Source: JALZAI01 sp038207565 (lineage in GTDB: Bacteria; Actinomycetota; Actinomycetes; Mycobacteriales; Jatrophihabitantaceae). Taken from it: 64,000 nt of DNA. This document shows positions 16,252 to 25,161 of this stretch, piece by piece. The stretch is from assembly GCA_038207565.1 (NCBI GenBank), contig JBBQZQ010000017.1, positions 16,143-80,142 of the forward strand. Direction: 5' to 3'. The translations under genes and the position numbers were made by a program. Every line of letters starts with the position of its first letter. Within the stretch, counting starts at the first letter, position 1. The notes beneath the pieces were generated by a model. The model ran no database searches. It was given only the letters and a program-made list of their open reading frames with translations, and was not told where the DNA came from.

Positions 16252-17798
16252 CCCGAGTTCGCAAGGCCGTCGGCCACGTCGTGTTCATCGGCGCCGGCCC
16301 GGGCGACCCGGGCCTGCTCACCGTGCGCGCCGCCGACGCACTCCGTTCGGCCGACATCGTCATCGTGGACGATTCGGTCAGCCCGGCGATCGTCGGGCTG
16401 GCCGGCGGTGAGGTGCGCAAGGCCGACCCGGCTTCCGGCGAGAACGTCAAGACGCTACTGGCCGAGGCGCGCAACGGGATGACCGTCGCGCGGCTCGTGG
16501 CCGGCGACGTCCTGTCCGACGACTGCGCTGCGAGAGAGGCCTTGGCCGTCGCCAAGACGGCTGTGCCGTTCGAGATCGTCCCCGGCGTGCCCACCGGGGC
16601 GGGCGCCGCTGCCTATGCAGGCGTGCCGTACGGCGCGGTGTACACCGCGGCCGACATCGTCGAGGACACCGATGTCGAGGCTCTCGCCTCCGCCCCGGGG
16701 ACCCTCGTGCTGACTGTCGCTGCCGCCGCCGTCACCGCACTCGGCGACCAGTTGGTGGCCCACGGCCTCAAGCCGGACACCCCGGTCACCGTCTCGTGCG
16801 CAGCCACCACGACCGCTCAGCAGACGGTCGGCGGCACGTTGAGCGAGCTCGAGCTCGCAGCGGTCGGCATGGCCGGTCCGCTGGTCGTGACGGTAGGCAA
16901 GGCCGCCGCGCAGCGCGAGAAGCTGTCGTGGTGGGAGTCGCGCCCGCTCTACGGCTGGAAAGCGCTCGTGCCCCGCACGAAGGAGCAGGCCGGAGCGATG
17001 AGCGACCGCCTGCGCGGGTACGGCGCCGTACCGGTCGAGGTGCCGACCATCGCAGTCGAGCCGCCGCGCACACCCACCCAGATGGAGCGCGCGATCAAGG
17101 GTCTGGTGACCGGCCGCTACGAGTGGATCGTCTTCACCTCCACGAACGCGGTGCGTGCCGTCCGCGAGAAGTTCGAGGACTTCGGTTTGGACGCCCGCGC
17201 CTTCGCCGGTGTGAAGATCGCCTGCGTGGGTGAGGCAACGGCCGATGCCGTGCGCGCGTTCGGGATCACGCCGGAGCTGCTGCCCTCGGGCGAGCAGTCC
17301 TCGGAGGGCCTGCTTGCCGACTTCCCGCCCTACGACGACGTGCTGGACCCGATCAACCGGGTGCTGCTTCCCCGTGCGGACATCGCGACCGAGACGCTCG
17401 CCGCAGGCCTGCGCGAGATGGGCTGGGAGATCGACGACGTGACGGCCTACCGCACGGTCCGTGCGGCTCCGCCGGCTGCGGAGATCCGCGACGCCATCAA
17501 GTCCGGCGGCTTCCAGGCCGTGTGCTTCACATCCTCGTCCACGGTGCGCAACCTCGTCGGCATCGCCGGCAAGCCGCACGCCCGGACCATCGTGGCGTGC
17601 ATCGGTCCGCAGACCGCGGCGACGGCGCGCGAATTCGGCCTGCGCGTCGACGTCGAACCGGAGGTCGCCACCGCTGCGGCGCTGGTCGATGCGCTCGCCG
17701 CGCACGCCGCCGCCAAGAGGGTCGACGAGCGCGAGAAGGCGACTGCTGCCGTGGTCAAGAAGGCGCCGCGCGCCACGCCCCGACGCGTGTCGCACTGA
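16248..17798 (+). CDS. hemD: Uroporphyrinogen-III synthase fused to a diverged SUMT domain
   Basis: 516-aa two-domain protein. Residues about 1-235 resemble uroporphyrinogen-III methyltransferase (VFIGAGPGDPGLLTVRAADA, FEIVPGVPTGAGAAAYAGVP), but the usual GGDPF..GRG block reads RLVAGDVLSDD, so methyltransferase activity is doubtful. Residues about 240-495 are HemD proper (ALVPRTKEQAGAMSDRLRGY, FTSTNAVRAV, FTSSSTVRNL), which cyclises hydroxymethylbilane to uroporphyrinogen III. The same diverged architecture is usual for actinobacterial HemD (Rv0511 type). The C-terminal tail is basic and Ala-rich. Confidence 0.93.
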   Translation: MTRVRKAVGHVVFIGAGPGDPGLLTVRAADALRSADIVIVDDSVSPAIVGLAGGEVRKADPASGENVKTLLAEARNGMTVARLVAGDVLSDDCAAREALAVAKTAVPFEIVPGVPTGAGAAAYAGVPYGAVYTAADIVEDTDVEALASAPGTLVLTVAAAAVTALGDQLVAHGLKPDTPVTVSCAATTTAQQTVGGTLSELELAAVGMAGPLVVTVGKAAAQREKLSWWESRPLYGWKALVPRTKEQAGAMSDRLRGYGAVPVEVPTIAVEPPRTPTQMERAIKGLVTGRYEWIVFTSTNAVRAVREKFEDFGLDARAFAGVKIACVGEATADAVRAFGITPELLPSGEQSSEGLLADFPPYDDVLDPINRVLLPRADIATETLAAGLREMGWEIDDVTAYRTVRAAPPAAEIRDAIKSGGFQAVCFTSSSTVRNLVGIAGKPHARTIVACIGPQTAATAREFGLRVDVEPEVATAAALVDALAAHAAAKRVDEREKATAAVVKKAPRATPRRVSH

Positions 17799-17882
17799 CC
17801 CGTTGGCCCGCGGCCCGCGTTGGCCCGTTGGCCCGCGTTGGCCCGCGGCCCGCGTTGGCCCGCGGCCTGCGCTGGCCCGCCG
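17799..17882 (+). repeat. GTTGGCCCGC-type tandem repeat between hemD and hemB
   Basis: About 84 bp of irregular copies of GTTGGCCC/GCGGCCC, including a 17-bp unit GCGTTGGCCCGCGGCCC seen at least twice. It begins right after the hemD stop and fills the first half of the 175-bp gap before hemB. There is no coding frame of its own. Confidence 0.75.
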
Positions 17883-17973
17883 GTGCGCGGTCGGGGCACG
17901 ATCGCGCGGCAACCGACTCGACGCCGCGTTGAACGCGACCGAATGGCTCGCCGCAGCGCGTTAGCCTGGAATC

Positions 17974-18972
17974 GTGAGCATCCCGGACCTGCCTGCCTTC
18001 CCGATCTCGCGCCCACGGCGACTGCGCCGCACCCCCGCGTTGCGGCGGCTGGTGCAGGACGTCGTCGTCCGCCCGGCCGATCTCGTCCTGCCGATGTTCG
18101 TGCGCGAGGCGATCTCCGAACCGGTGCCGATCGCATCGATGCCCGGCGTCGTCCAGCACACCCAGGAGTCGCTGGTGAAGGCTGCGGTCGAGGCGACCGA
18201 GGCGGGCGTCGGCGGTTTGATGATCTTCGGCATCCCGGAGCGCAAGGACGCGGCCGGGACCGGTGCCGACGACCCGGGCGGCGTTCTCAACGTCGCCCTT
18301 GCGCGCTTGCACGCCGAACTCGGCGACGACACAGTGCTCATGTCCGACCTGTGCCTGGACGAATTCACCGACCACGGCCACTGCGGGGTCCTGGCCGACG
18401 ACGGGTCCGTCGACAACGATGCGACGTTGCACCGCTACGCCTCGGTGGGGCTGGCCCAGGCTGAAGCCGGCGCCCACCTGCTCGGCACGAGCGGGATGAT
18501 GGACGGCCAGGTCGGCGCCGTGCGTGCCGCGCTCGACCAGGCTGGGCACACCGATACCGGGATCCTGGGATATGCCCCGAAGTACGCGTCCGGCTTCTAC
18601 GGCCCGTTCCGCGAGGCGGTGAATTCGAGCCTGACCGGCGATCGCAAGTCCTACCAGCAGGACAACGCGCGCACCGTCGCGGAGGCGCTGGCCGAGGTCG
18701 CATTGGATATTGCCGAGGGTGCGGACCTCGTCATGGTCAAGCCCGCGCTGCCCTACCTCGACATCCTGCGCGCGGTCGCCGACGTCAGTCCGGTGCCGGT
18801 TGCGGCGTACCAGATCAGCGGCGAGTACGCGATGGTCGAGGCGGCGGCCGAGCGGGGCTGGCTGGAGCGCGAGCGGGTCATTCTGGAGACCTTGACGTCG
18901 ATCAAGCGCGCCGGGGCGTCGATCGTGCTGACCTACTGGGCTGCGCAGTTCGCGCAACTCGTCTCAGCCTGA
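17974..18972 (+). CDS. hemB: Delta-aminolevulinic acid dehydratase (porphobilinogen synthase)
   Basis: Condenses two ALA molecules to porphobilinogen. Catalytic Lys lie in YAPKYASGFYGPF and VMVKPALPYLD. The metal loop reads DLCLDEFTDHGHCG: the first and last Cys of the zinc-type site are kept, but the middle position is Asp, a mixed form between Zn- and Mg-dependent enzymes. 332 aa is normal. GTG start 17974. It is separated from hemD by 175 bp containing repeats. Confidence 0.96.
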   Translation: MSIPDLPAFPISRPRRLRRTPALRRLVQDVVVRPADLVLPMFVREAISEPVPIASMPGVVQHTQESLVKAAVEATEAGVGGLMIFGIPERKDAAGTGADDPGGVLNVALARLHAELGDDTVLMSDLCLDEFTDHGHCGVLADDGSVDNDATLHRYASVGLAQAEAGAHLLGTSGMMDGQVGAVRAALDQAGHTDTGILGYAPKYASGFYGPFREAVNSSLTGDRKSYQQDNARTVAEALAEVALDIAEGADLVMVKPALPYLDILRAVADVSPVPVAAYQISGEYAMVEAAAERGWLERERVILETLTSIKRAGASIVLTYWAAQFAQLVSA

Positions 18973-18983
18973 ACGCCCGGCCG

Positions 18984-18996
18984 GTCTCGAGGAGAC
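18984..18996 (+). terminator. Candidate bidirectional terminator between hemB and DUF389 gene
   Basis: Perfect dyad GTCTC-GAG-GAGAC lying in the 38-bp gap between two convergent stops (18972 and 19011). Flanking G/C bases could extend the stem. No T-run. Confidence 0.35.
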
Positions 18997-19010
18997 GGGC
19001 AGGCGCATAG

Positions 19011-19937
19011 TCATGCGCCGCGAGCTCGGGTAGTCGGTGCCGTCGCGCCCCTGATCGCCAACGTCAGCACCGCGGCGACGACGATGCCGACCAGGTTGAT
19101 GCCCAACTGCAACAGCGATTGCCAGGTCTCGTGCCACTTGCCCAGGACTCCCGCCACGGCGGCGTTGCCTGCCGCCGGAATGGTGGTTACGGAGATGAAG
19201 ACCCCCACGAGTGCCGCCGACTTGGAAGAGGTCAGCGAGAGCATTCCCGCCGTCCCGGCCACGAGCGCGGTGATCACCGAGAACCAACCGGGGTGGTAGA
19301 TGAACTCGGTCGCGCGGTGCCCGGCGAGGTCGGACGGCGACACGAGGCCGGTGAGGCGGCCCAGCGCGGTCAGCAGGGCGCACACCACGATGGCCAGCGT
19401 GAAGCCGGCCAGCAGCGCGATCGCAGCCTGCCGGACGACGCCGGCGCGGTGACGGAGGAGACCGACGGCAAGACTGGCGAGCGGTCCGAACTCTGGACCG
19501 ACGACCATCGCGCCGACGATCGTGATCTGCGAATCGGTTACGACGCCGATCGCGGCCAATAGGATCGCCAGCACCATGAAGGCGGCGAACGTCGACGTAA
19601 GCGTGGAATCCTCGCCGGTCCGCTCGGCAAGCTCGTCCCAGACCACCGCGTCCGCACCTTCGCCTGGGGCGTCACGCTCGGCCTTGTCCGCCAGCCCACC
19701 CACCGCGGTGTCGAGGGGCTCGAGGGTGATCATCCCCTCGCGGGTGACGCCAAGCTCGCGCAGGTCGGTGAGCACGTCGTCCGCGCACTCGCGAGCGAGG
19801 TCGGCGGTCACGATGCCGCCGTCCGACGACTCCCCCGACACGGTGACCGCGACCACCCCGCGACGCTGGCCGAGCAGGTCGACCGCCTGGTCCACGAGTT
19901 GCTGCGGGCACACGACCCGCAGATGCACCATGGTCAT
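19011..19937 (-). CDS. DUF389 domain membrane protein
   Basis: 308-aa protein with a soluble ferredoxin-like N-terminal part (about 1-80, MVHLRVVCPQQLVDQAVDLL) and then about five to six transmembrane helices. The DUF389 signature appears as SQITIVGAMVVGPEFGPLAS. Function is unknown in this family. It is encoded 5 nt after the SDR gene and probably co-transcribed with it. ATG at 19937 or 19931 are both possible starts. Confidence 0.88.
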   Translation of the reverse strand: MTMVHLRVVCPQQLVDQAVDLLGQRRGVVAVTVSGESSDGGIVTADLARECADDVLTDLRELGVTREGMITLEPLDTAVGGLADKAERDAPGEGADAVVWDELAERTGEDSTLTSTFAAFMVLAILLAAIGVVTDSQITIVGAMVVGPEFGPLASLAVGLLRHRAGVVRQAAIALLAGFTLAIVVCALLTALGRLTGLVSPSDLAGHRATEFIYHPGWFSVITALVAGTAGMLSLTSSKSAALVGVFISVTTIPAAGNAAVAGVLGKWHETWQSLLQLGINLVGIVVAAVLTLAIRGATAPTTRARGA

Positions 19938-19942
19938 CGACG

Positions 19943-20698
19943 TCAGCGCGGGGCCATCCGGATGGCGCCGTCCAACCGGATCACCTCGCCGTTGAGCATG
20001 GGGTTGGCGACGATGTGTTCGACGAGCGCGGCATATTCGTCGGGCTCGCCCAGCCGGTTCGGGTGCGGAACCTGGCTGCCGAGCGAGTCGATCGCATCCT
20101 GCGGCAGGCCGTCGAGCATCGGTGTCCGGAACAGGCCCGGTGCGATCGTCATGACGCGGATCAACTTGTCGGCCAGGTCTCGCGCAATCGGCAGCGTCAT
20201 GGCGACGACGCCACCTTTGGACGCGGCGTAGGCGGCCTGGCCGATCTGGCCGTCGAAAGCCGCCGCGGAGGCGGTGTTGACGATGACGCCGCGCTCGCCG
20301 TCGATCGGGTCATTGGCGAGGATCCGTTCGGCGCCGAGCCGCAGCACGTTGAACGTCCCGATCAGGTTGACCGAGACGACCCTGGCGAACGAGTCGAGCG
20401 GCAACACGCCGTCCTTGCCGATCACCCGGCCGGGCGTGCCGATGCCCGCGCAGTTCACGACCACGCGGATCGGCCCGAGCCCGCCGGCGTGGTCGAGCGC
20501 GGCGGCGACCTCAGCCTCACTTGTGACGTCCGCCGACGCGAACGTGGCACCGATCCGGGCCGCCCGCTCGGCGCCGTGAACTGATGGCAGATCGAGAAGG
20601 ACGGCTGTCGCGCCGGCTTTTGCCAGCCTGGTCGCTGTCGCCAGTCCGAGGCCCGAGGCGCCTCCGGTCACCACTGCCACACTGCCGCTGATGTCCAT
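19943..20698 (-). CDS. SDR family dehydrogenase (3-hydroxyacyl-CoA/17beta-HSD10-like)
   Basis: Classical short-chain dehydrogenase, 251 aa. The cofactor loop is TGGASGLG, followed by NCAGIG, an active-site Ser in NTASAAAF and YAASKGGVV with catalytic Tyr/Lys. The end LNGEVIRLDGAIRMAPR resembles type II 3-hydroxyacyl-CoA dehydrogenases, suggesting fatty-acid or branched-acyl oxidation (inference). The ATG at 20698 gives MDISGSVAVVTGG; longer in-frame starts would run into hemL. It is divergent from hemL with 82 bp between starts. Confidence 0.9.
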   Translation of the reverse strand: MDISGSVAVVTGGASGLGLATATRLAKAGATAVLLDLPSVHGAERAARIGATFASADVTSEAEVAAALDHAGGLGPIRVVVNCAGIGTPGRVIGKDGVLPLDSFARVVSVNLIGTFNVLRLGAERILANDPIDGERGVIVNTASAAAFDGQIGQAAYAASKGGVVAMTLPIARDLADKLIRVMTIAPGLFRTPMLDGLPQDAIDSLGSQVPHPNRLGEPDEYAALVEHIVANPMLNGEVIRLDGAIRMAPR

Positions 20699-20780
20699 GG
20701 CAGCGATCCTGCCGTACGCCTGCCCGCCGCGAGCCGTGGCCGTCAACGTGGGTCGGACCGATGGCTGAAAGACTGGACGC

Positions 20781-22157
20781 GTGTCCGATACCCCCGTGTC
20801 CGGTTCAGCCACCGGTTCCGCTAACGGTTCAGCTACCCAGGTGTCCGCTGCCGAGGCGCCGGCTACGCCGGTGTCCGCAGAGTTGTTCGAGCGTGCCCAG
20901 CGCGTCATACCGGGCGGGGTGAACTCGCCGGTGCGCGCCTTCCGTGCGGTGGGCGGGACGCCTCGGTTCATGGTCAGCGGGTGGGGCCCGTACCTGACCG
21001 ACGCGGACGGGATCGAATACGTCGACCTGGTCTCGTCCTGGGGGCCGATGATTCTGGGGCACGCGCACCCCGCAGTGGTGGAGGCCGTCCGCGAGACCGC
21101 TGTCCGCGGCCTCTCGTTCGGAACGCCCACCCGCGGTGAGACCGAGCTGGCCGAGGAGATCGTGTCGCGCGTGGCACCGGTCGAACAGGTGCGCTTGGTG
21201 AACTCGGGCACCGAGGCGACGATGTCGGCGATCCGGCTGGCGCGCGGGGCGACCGGGCGGCAGCGGGTGGTCAAGTTCGCTGGTTGCTACCACGGTCACG
21301 TCGACTCGCTGCTCGCCGCGGCAGGGTCTGGCGTGGTGACCTTCGGCCTGCCCGACACCCCTGGAGTCACCGGCGCGCAGACCGCCGAGACGATCGTGCT
21401 GCCCTACAACGACCTCGGTGCGGTGGAGGAGTGCTTCGCCGAGTTCGGGGACGAGATCGCAGCCGTGATCACCGAGGCGGCCGCGGGCAACATGGGTGCG
21501 GTTGCGCCCCTGCCGGGCTTCAACGCCGGGTTGCGGGCTGTCACCGCGCGCCACGGCGCGTTGTTGATCATGGACGAGGTGATGACCGGCTTCCGGGTCT
21601 CCGCCTCGGGCTGGTACGGACTCGATCCGGTCGACGCCGACCTGTTCACCTTCGGCAAGGTCATGAGCGGCGGGCTGCCGGCGGCGGCGTTCGGTGGACG
21701 GACGGACCTGATGTCGCGCCTCGCGCCGTCCGGGCCCGTCTACCAGGCGGGGACGCTGTCGGGGAACCCGGTCGCCGTCGCTGCCGGGCTCGCCAGCCTG
21801 CGGGCGGCCGGACCGGGCGTGTATGCCGCGCTCGACGTGAACGCCGAGGTGATCGGGGCGCTGGCGTCGTCCGCGCTGACCGAGGCGGGCGTGGCGCACC
21901 AACTGCAATATGCAGGCAACATGTTCTCGGTGTTCTTCACCGCCGACCCGGTGATCGACTTCGCCGGTGCGCAGGCCGCGGAGACCTGGCGGTACAAGGC
22001 GTTCTTCCACGCCATGCTCGACGCCGGGGTCTACCTGCCGCCGAGTGCGTACGAGGCGTGGTTCGTCAATGCGGCCATGGACGAGGTGGCCATGGATCGC
22101 ATCGCTGCTGCTTTGCCGGTGGCGGCTCGTGCGGCGGCTACTGCACGCCCGACCTGA
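20781..22157 (+). CDS. hemL: Glutamate-1-semialdehyde 2,1-aminomutase
   Basis: PLP enzyme converting glutamate-1-semialdehyde to ALA, completing the C5 route started by HemA. It has the family opening RAQRVIPGGVNSPVRAF, NSGTEATMSAIRLAR, YHGHVDSLL, LIMDEVMTGFR and the PLP Lys in FTFGKVMSGGLP. It is 458 aa, with about 30 extra Ser/Ala/Thr-rich residues at the N terminus after the GTG start at 20781. The stop overlaps the convergent minus-strand gene by 20 nt. Confidence 0.96.
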   Translation: MSDTPVSGSATGSANGSATQVSAAEAPATPVSAELFERAQRVIPGGVNSPVRAFRAVGGTPRFMVSGWGPYLTDADGIEYVDLVSSWGPMILGHAHPAVVEAVRETAVRGLSFGTPTRGETELAEEIVSRVAPVEQVRLVNSGTEATMSAIRLARGATGRQRVVKFAGCYHGHVDSLLAAAGSGVVTFGLPDTPGVTGAQTAETIVLPYNDLGAVEECFAEFGDEIAAVITEAAAGNMGAVAPLPGFNAGLRAVTARHGALLIMDEVMTGFRVSASGWYGLDPVDADLFTFGKVMSGGLPAAAFGGRTDLMSRLAPSGPVYQAGTLSGNPVAVAAGLASLRAAGPGVYAALDVNAEVIGALASSALTEAGVAHQLQYAGNMFSVFFTADPVIDFAGAQAAETWRYKAFFHAMLDAGVYLPPSAYEAWFVNAAMDEVAMDRIAAALPVAARAAATARPT

Positions 22158-22926
22158 TCAGCGCCTCGAACGCGGCGTAGTCGCCCCCGAGCGCGATAGG
22201 CGTGGTGGGCGGACGGTTCCACAACCACACGTCGAGGTCAGCGGCCGGTCCCTCGACCGTGAAAGTCGGGTCGCCGCCGTCGAGCAGCGTGAGGGTGGGC
22301 TCGTCGGTGTAGGTGTTGCCGCTGTTCGGACTCGTGCCACTGAAGCTGCCGAGCCGGACCAGCCAGGACGCGCCGGTGTCGGTCGTGGCGATGCGGCCCA
22401 CCGGCCCGGCACCGGCTCCGGGTATCGCCCAGCCCGGGACACCGCTGTACATCCAGTCGAGCACCTCCTGCACCCCGTCGGTCGCCACCTGTGCGTCGAT
22501 GGGGGTGACGGTGCCCGTGCTGAGCTCGGCGTCGAGGCGGTGGATCAGGGCCTCGTGCACCTGGCGGCGCCGGACGAAGCGCACGCTCTGGTCCGCGTCG
22601 AACCACGTCCACACCCGCTCGTCGTCGGCGGCGGCAGAGAGGGCATCCAGCAGCCCGGCACTGGCTGCCGAGCACAGCTCGAGCAATGCGCGGTAGTCCT
22701 GCGGCCGTTGCGGAACCTGCTTGTCCGCCGCGCCCGGATCGTCCATGCGGTCACGGACGATCGCACCCCAGAACAGCTGCACCTCGGCCAGGTGCCAACC
22801 CAGATCGGCCGCCGTCCAGTCCGGACACGACGGCACGCGGGCGGCCGGATCGGCGTCGGCCAGCACCTCGTGGAAGCGGGCGGACTCGCGGCGCAGCAGG
22901 TCGGTGAGGTCCAGTTCGACTGCCAT
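22138..22926 (-). CDS. Mycothiol-dependent maleylpyruvate isomerase-family protein
   Basis: 262-aa DinB-like protein. The N-terminal metal/mycothiol-binding region has RRESARFHEVLADADP and CPDWTAADLGWHLAEVQ (conserved His), typical of actinobacterial maleylpyruvate isomerase-like proteins. A C-terminal domain follows with VRLGSF and LDVWLWNRPP. The specific thiol-transfer reaction is unknown. ATG 22926 (MAVELDLTDLL) is chosen; the longer open frame upstream is Arg-rich and unsupported. Confidence 0.87.
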   Translation of the reverse strand: MAVELDLTDLLRRESARFHEVLADADPAARVPSCPDWTAADLGWHLAEVQLFWGAIVRDRMDDPGAADKQVPQRPQDYRALLELCSAASAGLLDALSAAADDERVWTWFDADQSVRFVRRRQVHEALIHRLDAELSTGTVTPIDAQVATDGVQEVLDWMYSGVPGWAIPGAGAGPVGRIATTDTGASWLVRLGSFSGTSPNSGNTYTDEPTLTLLDGGDPTFTVEGPAADLDVWLWNRPPTTPIALGGDYAAFEALIRSGVQ

Positions 22927-23121
22927 GCGCGAACGGTAGCGGCCCGCGCTGCGCGGTACGCGGTACGCGGAGACCATGCGTTGTTCAGGTCACGGTGTGA
23001 CCGATGTTGCGTCGTGCGATGTCCGGCCTGGCCCGGCCGGCGAGCGCGTCCGCGCAGGCGTCGCCAGCCGGTGACGACCTGCGGGTGGCAGCCGCGCTCG
23101 CCGTGCTGCGAGGATGGCGCC

Positions 23122-23754
23122 GTGGTGACGGTGCATCTGCTGCGGCACGGCGAGGTCGACAACCCGCACCGGATTCTCTACGGACGGTTGCCGGGCTACC
23201 ACTTGTCCGACCTCGGCAAGGCCCAGGCCGTCGCCGCGGCGCAATTCCTCGCCCAGCGCGATATCGGCTACCTGGTCGCGTCACCGCTCGAGCGAGCGCA
23301 GGAGACGGCGGCAACGCTGGCCGGACTGACCGGCCTGCAGGTAGCCACTGACCAGCGCTTGATCGAGGCAGGCAACGCCCTGGAGGGACGCGCGGTCGCC
23401 GGCGGGAAGGGCCTGCTGAGCAATCCGCGCGACTGGCGGTACTTCCGCAACCCGGTGCGCCCGAGCTGGGGTGAGCCCTACGAGCAGATCGCCGAGAGGG
23501 TGCTCGCCGCCGCCGAATCGGCGCGTGACAAGGTCGAGGGCACCGGACGCGAAGCGGTATGTGTCAGCCACCAGCTGCCCATCGTGACGGCGCGCCGGCG
23601 GGCCGAGGGACTACGGCTGTTCCACGACCCGCGGCGGCGTCACTGCGGCCTCGGTTCGGTCACCTCATTCACCTTCGACGGGGACGTCGTGGTCGAGGTG
23701 GGCTATACCGAGCCGACCGGCGGACTGCCCAGTGGGCGCGGAGCGGGAGCCTGA
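23122..23754 (+). CDS. Histidine phosphatase (phosphoglycerate mutase-like)
   Basis: 210-aa branch-1 histidine phosphatase. The N-terminal catalytic motif is VHLLRHGEVDNP, followed by SPLERAQETAATLA and the second catalytic His in AVCVSHQLPIVT. It equals the Rv0525 (gpm2) position ahead of the cytochrome c assembly genes; the phosphate substrate is unknown. GTG 23122 follows a GAGG 8 nt upstream. The long frame continuing upstream over hemL is spurious. Confidence 0.9.
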   Translation: MVTVHLLRHGEVDNPHRILYGRLPGYHLSDLGKAQAVAAAQFLAQRDIGYLVASPLERAQETAATLAGLTGLQVATDQRLIEAGNALEGRAVAGGKGLLSNPRDWRYFRNPVRPSWGEPYEQIAERVLAAAESARDKVEGTGREAVCVSHQLPIVTARRRAEGLRLFHDPRRRHCGLGSVTSFTFDGDVVVEVGYTEPTGGLPSGRGAGA

Positions 23755-23812
23755 TCACAGCTCGCCGAGGCGGTGTCGTCGCGCACATTTTCATAACGCA
23801 CACTGGACCGCG

Positions 23813-24403
23813 ATGAACACGCGCCGTCGTGCCGCCGCTGTGCTCGCCTGGCTGACCCCAGCGGTGCTAGTGCTCGCCGGTTGCACCGGCAAGAATGCGG
23901 TCGACCAGGGCAGCGGCAACTTCCGGTTCGTGAGCGGGACCGCCAAGGGCAGCGTGATCACGCCCGCCGACCGCGAGGCCGCGGCGAACTTCGACGGTGA
24001 CCTGCTCGACGGCGGCACGTACCACTCCGCCGTGACCAGGGGCAAGGTCGTCGTCATCAACTTCTGGGCAACGTGGTGCGCGCCGTGTGTCATCGAGACA
24101 CCGCAGTTCGACCTCGTCTACCGGGCGTATAAGAGCAAGGGCGTCGCCTTCGTCGGCATCGACACCAAGGAGTTCGGCCGCGACCAGCCGCGGGCGTTCG
24201 TTCGCGACCACCACATCAGTTACCCCATCGTCTTCGACGAACAGGGCGAGACCGCCGTGCGCCTGGGCAACCTCCCGGCGCAGGCCCTGCCCTTCACCGT
24301 GGTCATCGACAAGCAGGGCAAGGTCGCGGCGGTGTACCAGGTTGCCCTCTCGCCTAAGGACATCGAGCCGGTCATCGACAACCTGCTCGCGGAGCAGACC
24401 TGA
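23813..24403 (+). CDS. TlpA/ResA-like thioredoxin lipoprotein
   Basis: Extracytoplasmic thiol-disulfide protein, 196 aa, expected to reduce apocytochrome c haem-binding Cys. It has a lipoprotein signal with lipobox LVLAGC (Cys near residue 23), the thioredoxin motif NFWATWCAPCVIETP with the CxxC pair, and a cis-Pro in ALPFTVVID. ATG 23813 fits the signal sequence. The stop overlaps ccdA (TGATG). Syntenic with Rv0526. Confidence 0.94.
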   Translation: MNTRRRAAAVLAWLTPAVLVLAGCTGKNAVDQGSGNFRFVSGTAKGSVITPADREAAANFDGDLLDGGTYHSAVTRGKVVVINFWATWCAPCVIETPQFDLVYRAYKSKGVAFVGIDTKEFGRDQPRAFVRDHHISYPIVFDEQGETAVRLGNLPAQALPFTVVIDKQGKVAAVYQVALSPKDIEPVIDNLLAEQT

Positions 24404-25161
24404 TGCCACCGCTCGCCGCGGGAGGTTTCACCGACACCGTGACCAGCGGCCCGCTCCTCGTTGCGGCGGGGGTGGCCGCGCTGGTCGGACTGATCGGATT
24501 CCTGTCGCCGTGCGTGCTCCCGCTCGTACCGGGTTACCTCTCCTACGTCGCCGGGCTCAGCGGCGACGAAGGCACACCGAGCCAACGCCGGATGGCCGCG
24601 GGAGCTGTGCTTTTCGTCCTCGGCTTCACCGTGATCTTTGTGATCCAGGGCGCCGTGTTCGGTGCGCTGGGGGCGACGATCCGCTCGCACACACTGCTCA
24701 TCCAACGCGTGCTCGGAGTTGTGACAATCCTGCTCGGCATCGTGTTCCTGGGCGGGATCGGGATGTTGCAGCGTGAGTTCAAGTCGCATCGGCTGCCCCG
24801 CGCCGGGCTGGTCGGTGCGCCCGTGCTGGGCGCCACGTTCGGCCTGGCCTGGGCGCCGTGCCTGACCCCGACTTTCGGCGCGGTCTACTCGATGTCCTAC
24901 GTGCAGGCCACCGCGGCACGTGGCGCGTTCCTGATGGCGTGTTACTGCGTGGGACTCGGGCTCCCGTTCGTCCTGGTCGCGCTCGGCTTCGGCTGGGTGT
25001 CTCGGGCGCTCGGGTTCGTCCGCCGACACCGGCGGGCAGTGAGCGCGGTCGGGGGCGTCCTGCTCATCGCCATCGGCGTACTGCTCGTGACCGGCGAGTG
25101 GAATCACTGGATGGACGCCCTGCGCAACCGTTTCGGCCCGGCGTCGGGCTTCGAGGTATGA
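24403..25161 (+). CDS. ccdA: Cytochrome c biogenesis protein CcdA
   Basis: Polytopic membrane protein, 252 aa, moving electrons from cytoplasmic thioredoxin to the ResA-like protein. About six transmembrane helices; the paired Cys are in FLSPCVLPLVPGYLSYVAG and GLAWAPCLTPTFG. It is coupled by overlap to both neighbours (TGATG before, ATGA after). Confidence 0.95.
   Translation: MPPLAAGGFTDTVTSGPLLVAAGVAALVGLIGFLSPCVLPLVPGYLSYVAGLSGDEGTPSQRRMAAGAVLFVLGFTVIFVIQGAVFGALGATIRSHTLLIQRVLGVVTILLGIVFLGGIGMLQREFKSHRLPRAGLVGAPVLGATFGLAWAPCLTPTFGAVYSMSYVQATAARGAFLMACYCVGLGLPFVLVALGFGWVSRALGFVRRHRRAVSAVGGVLLIAIGVLLVTGEWNHWMDALRNRFGPASGFEV

Noticed and set aside
20829..22010. 393-codon minus-strand frame over hemL
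   Set aside because: Shadow of hemL: composition is low-information, there are no recognisable domains, and hemL is certain.
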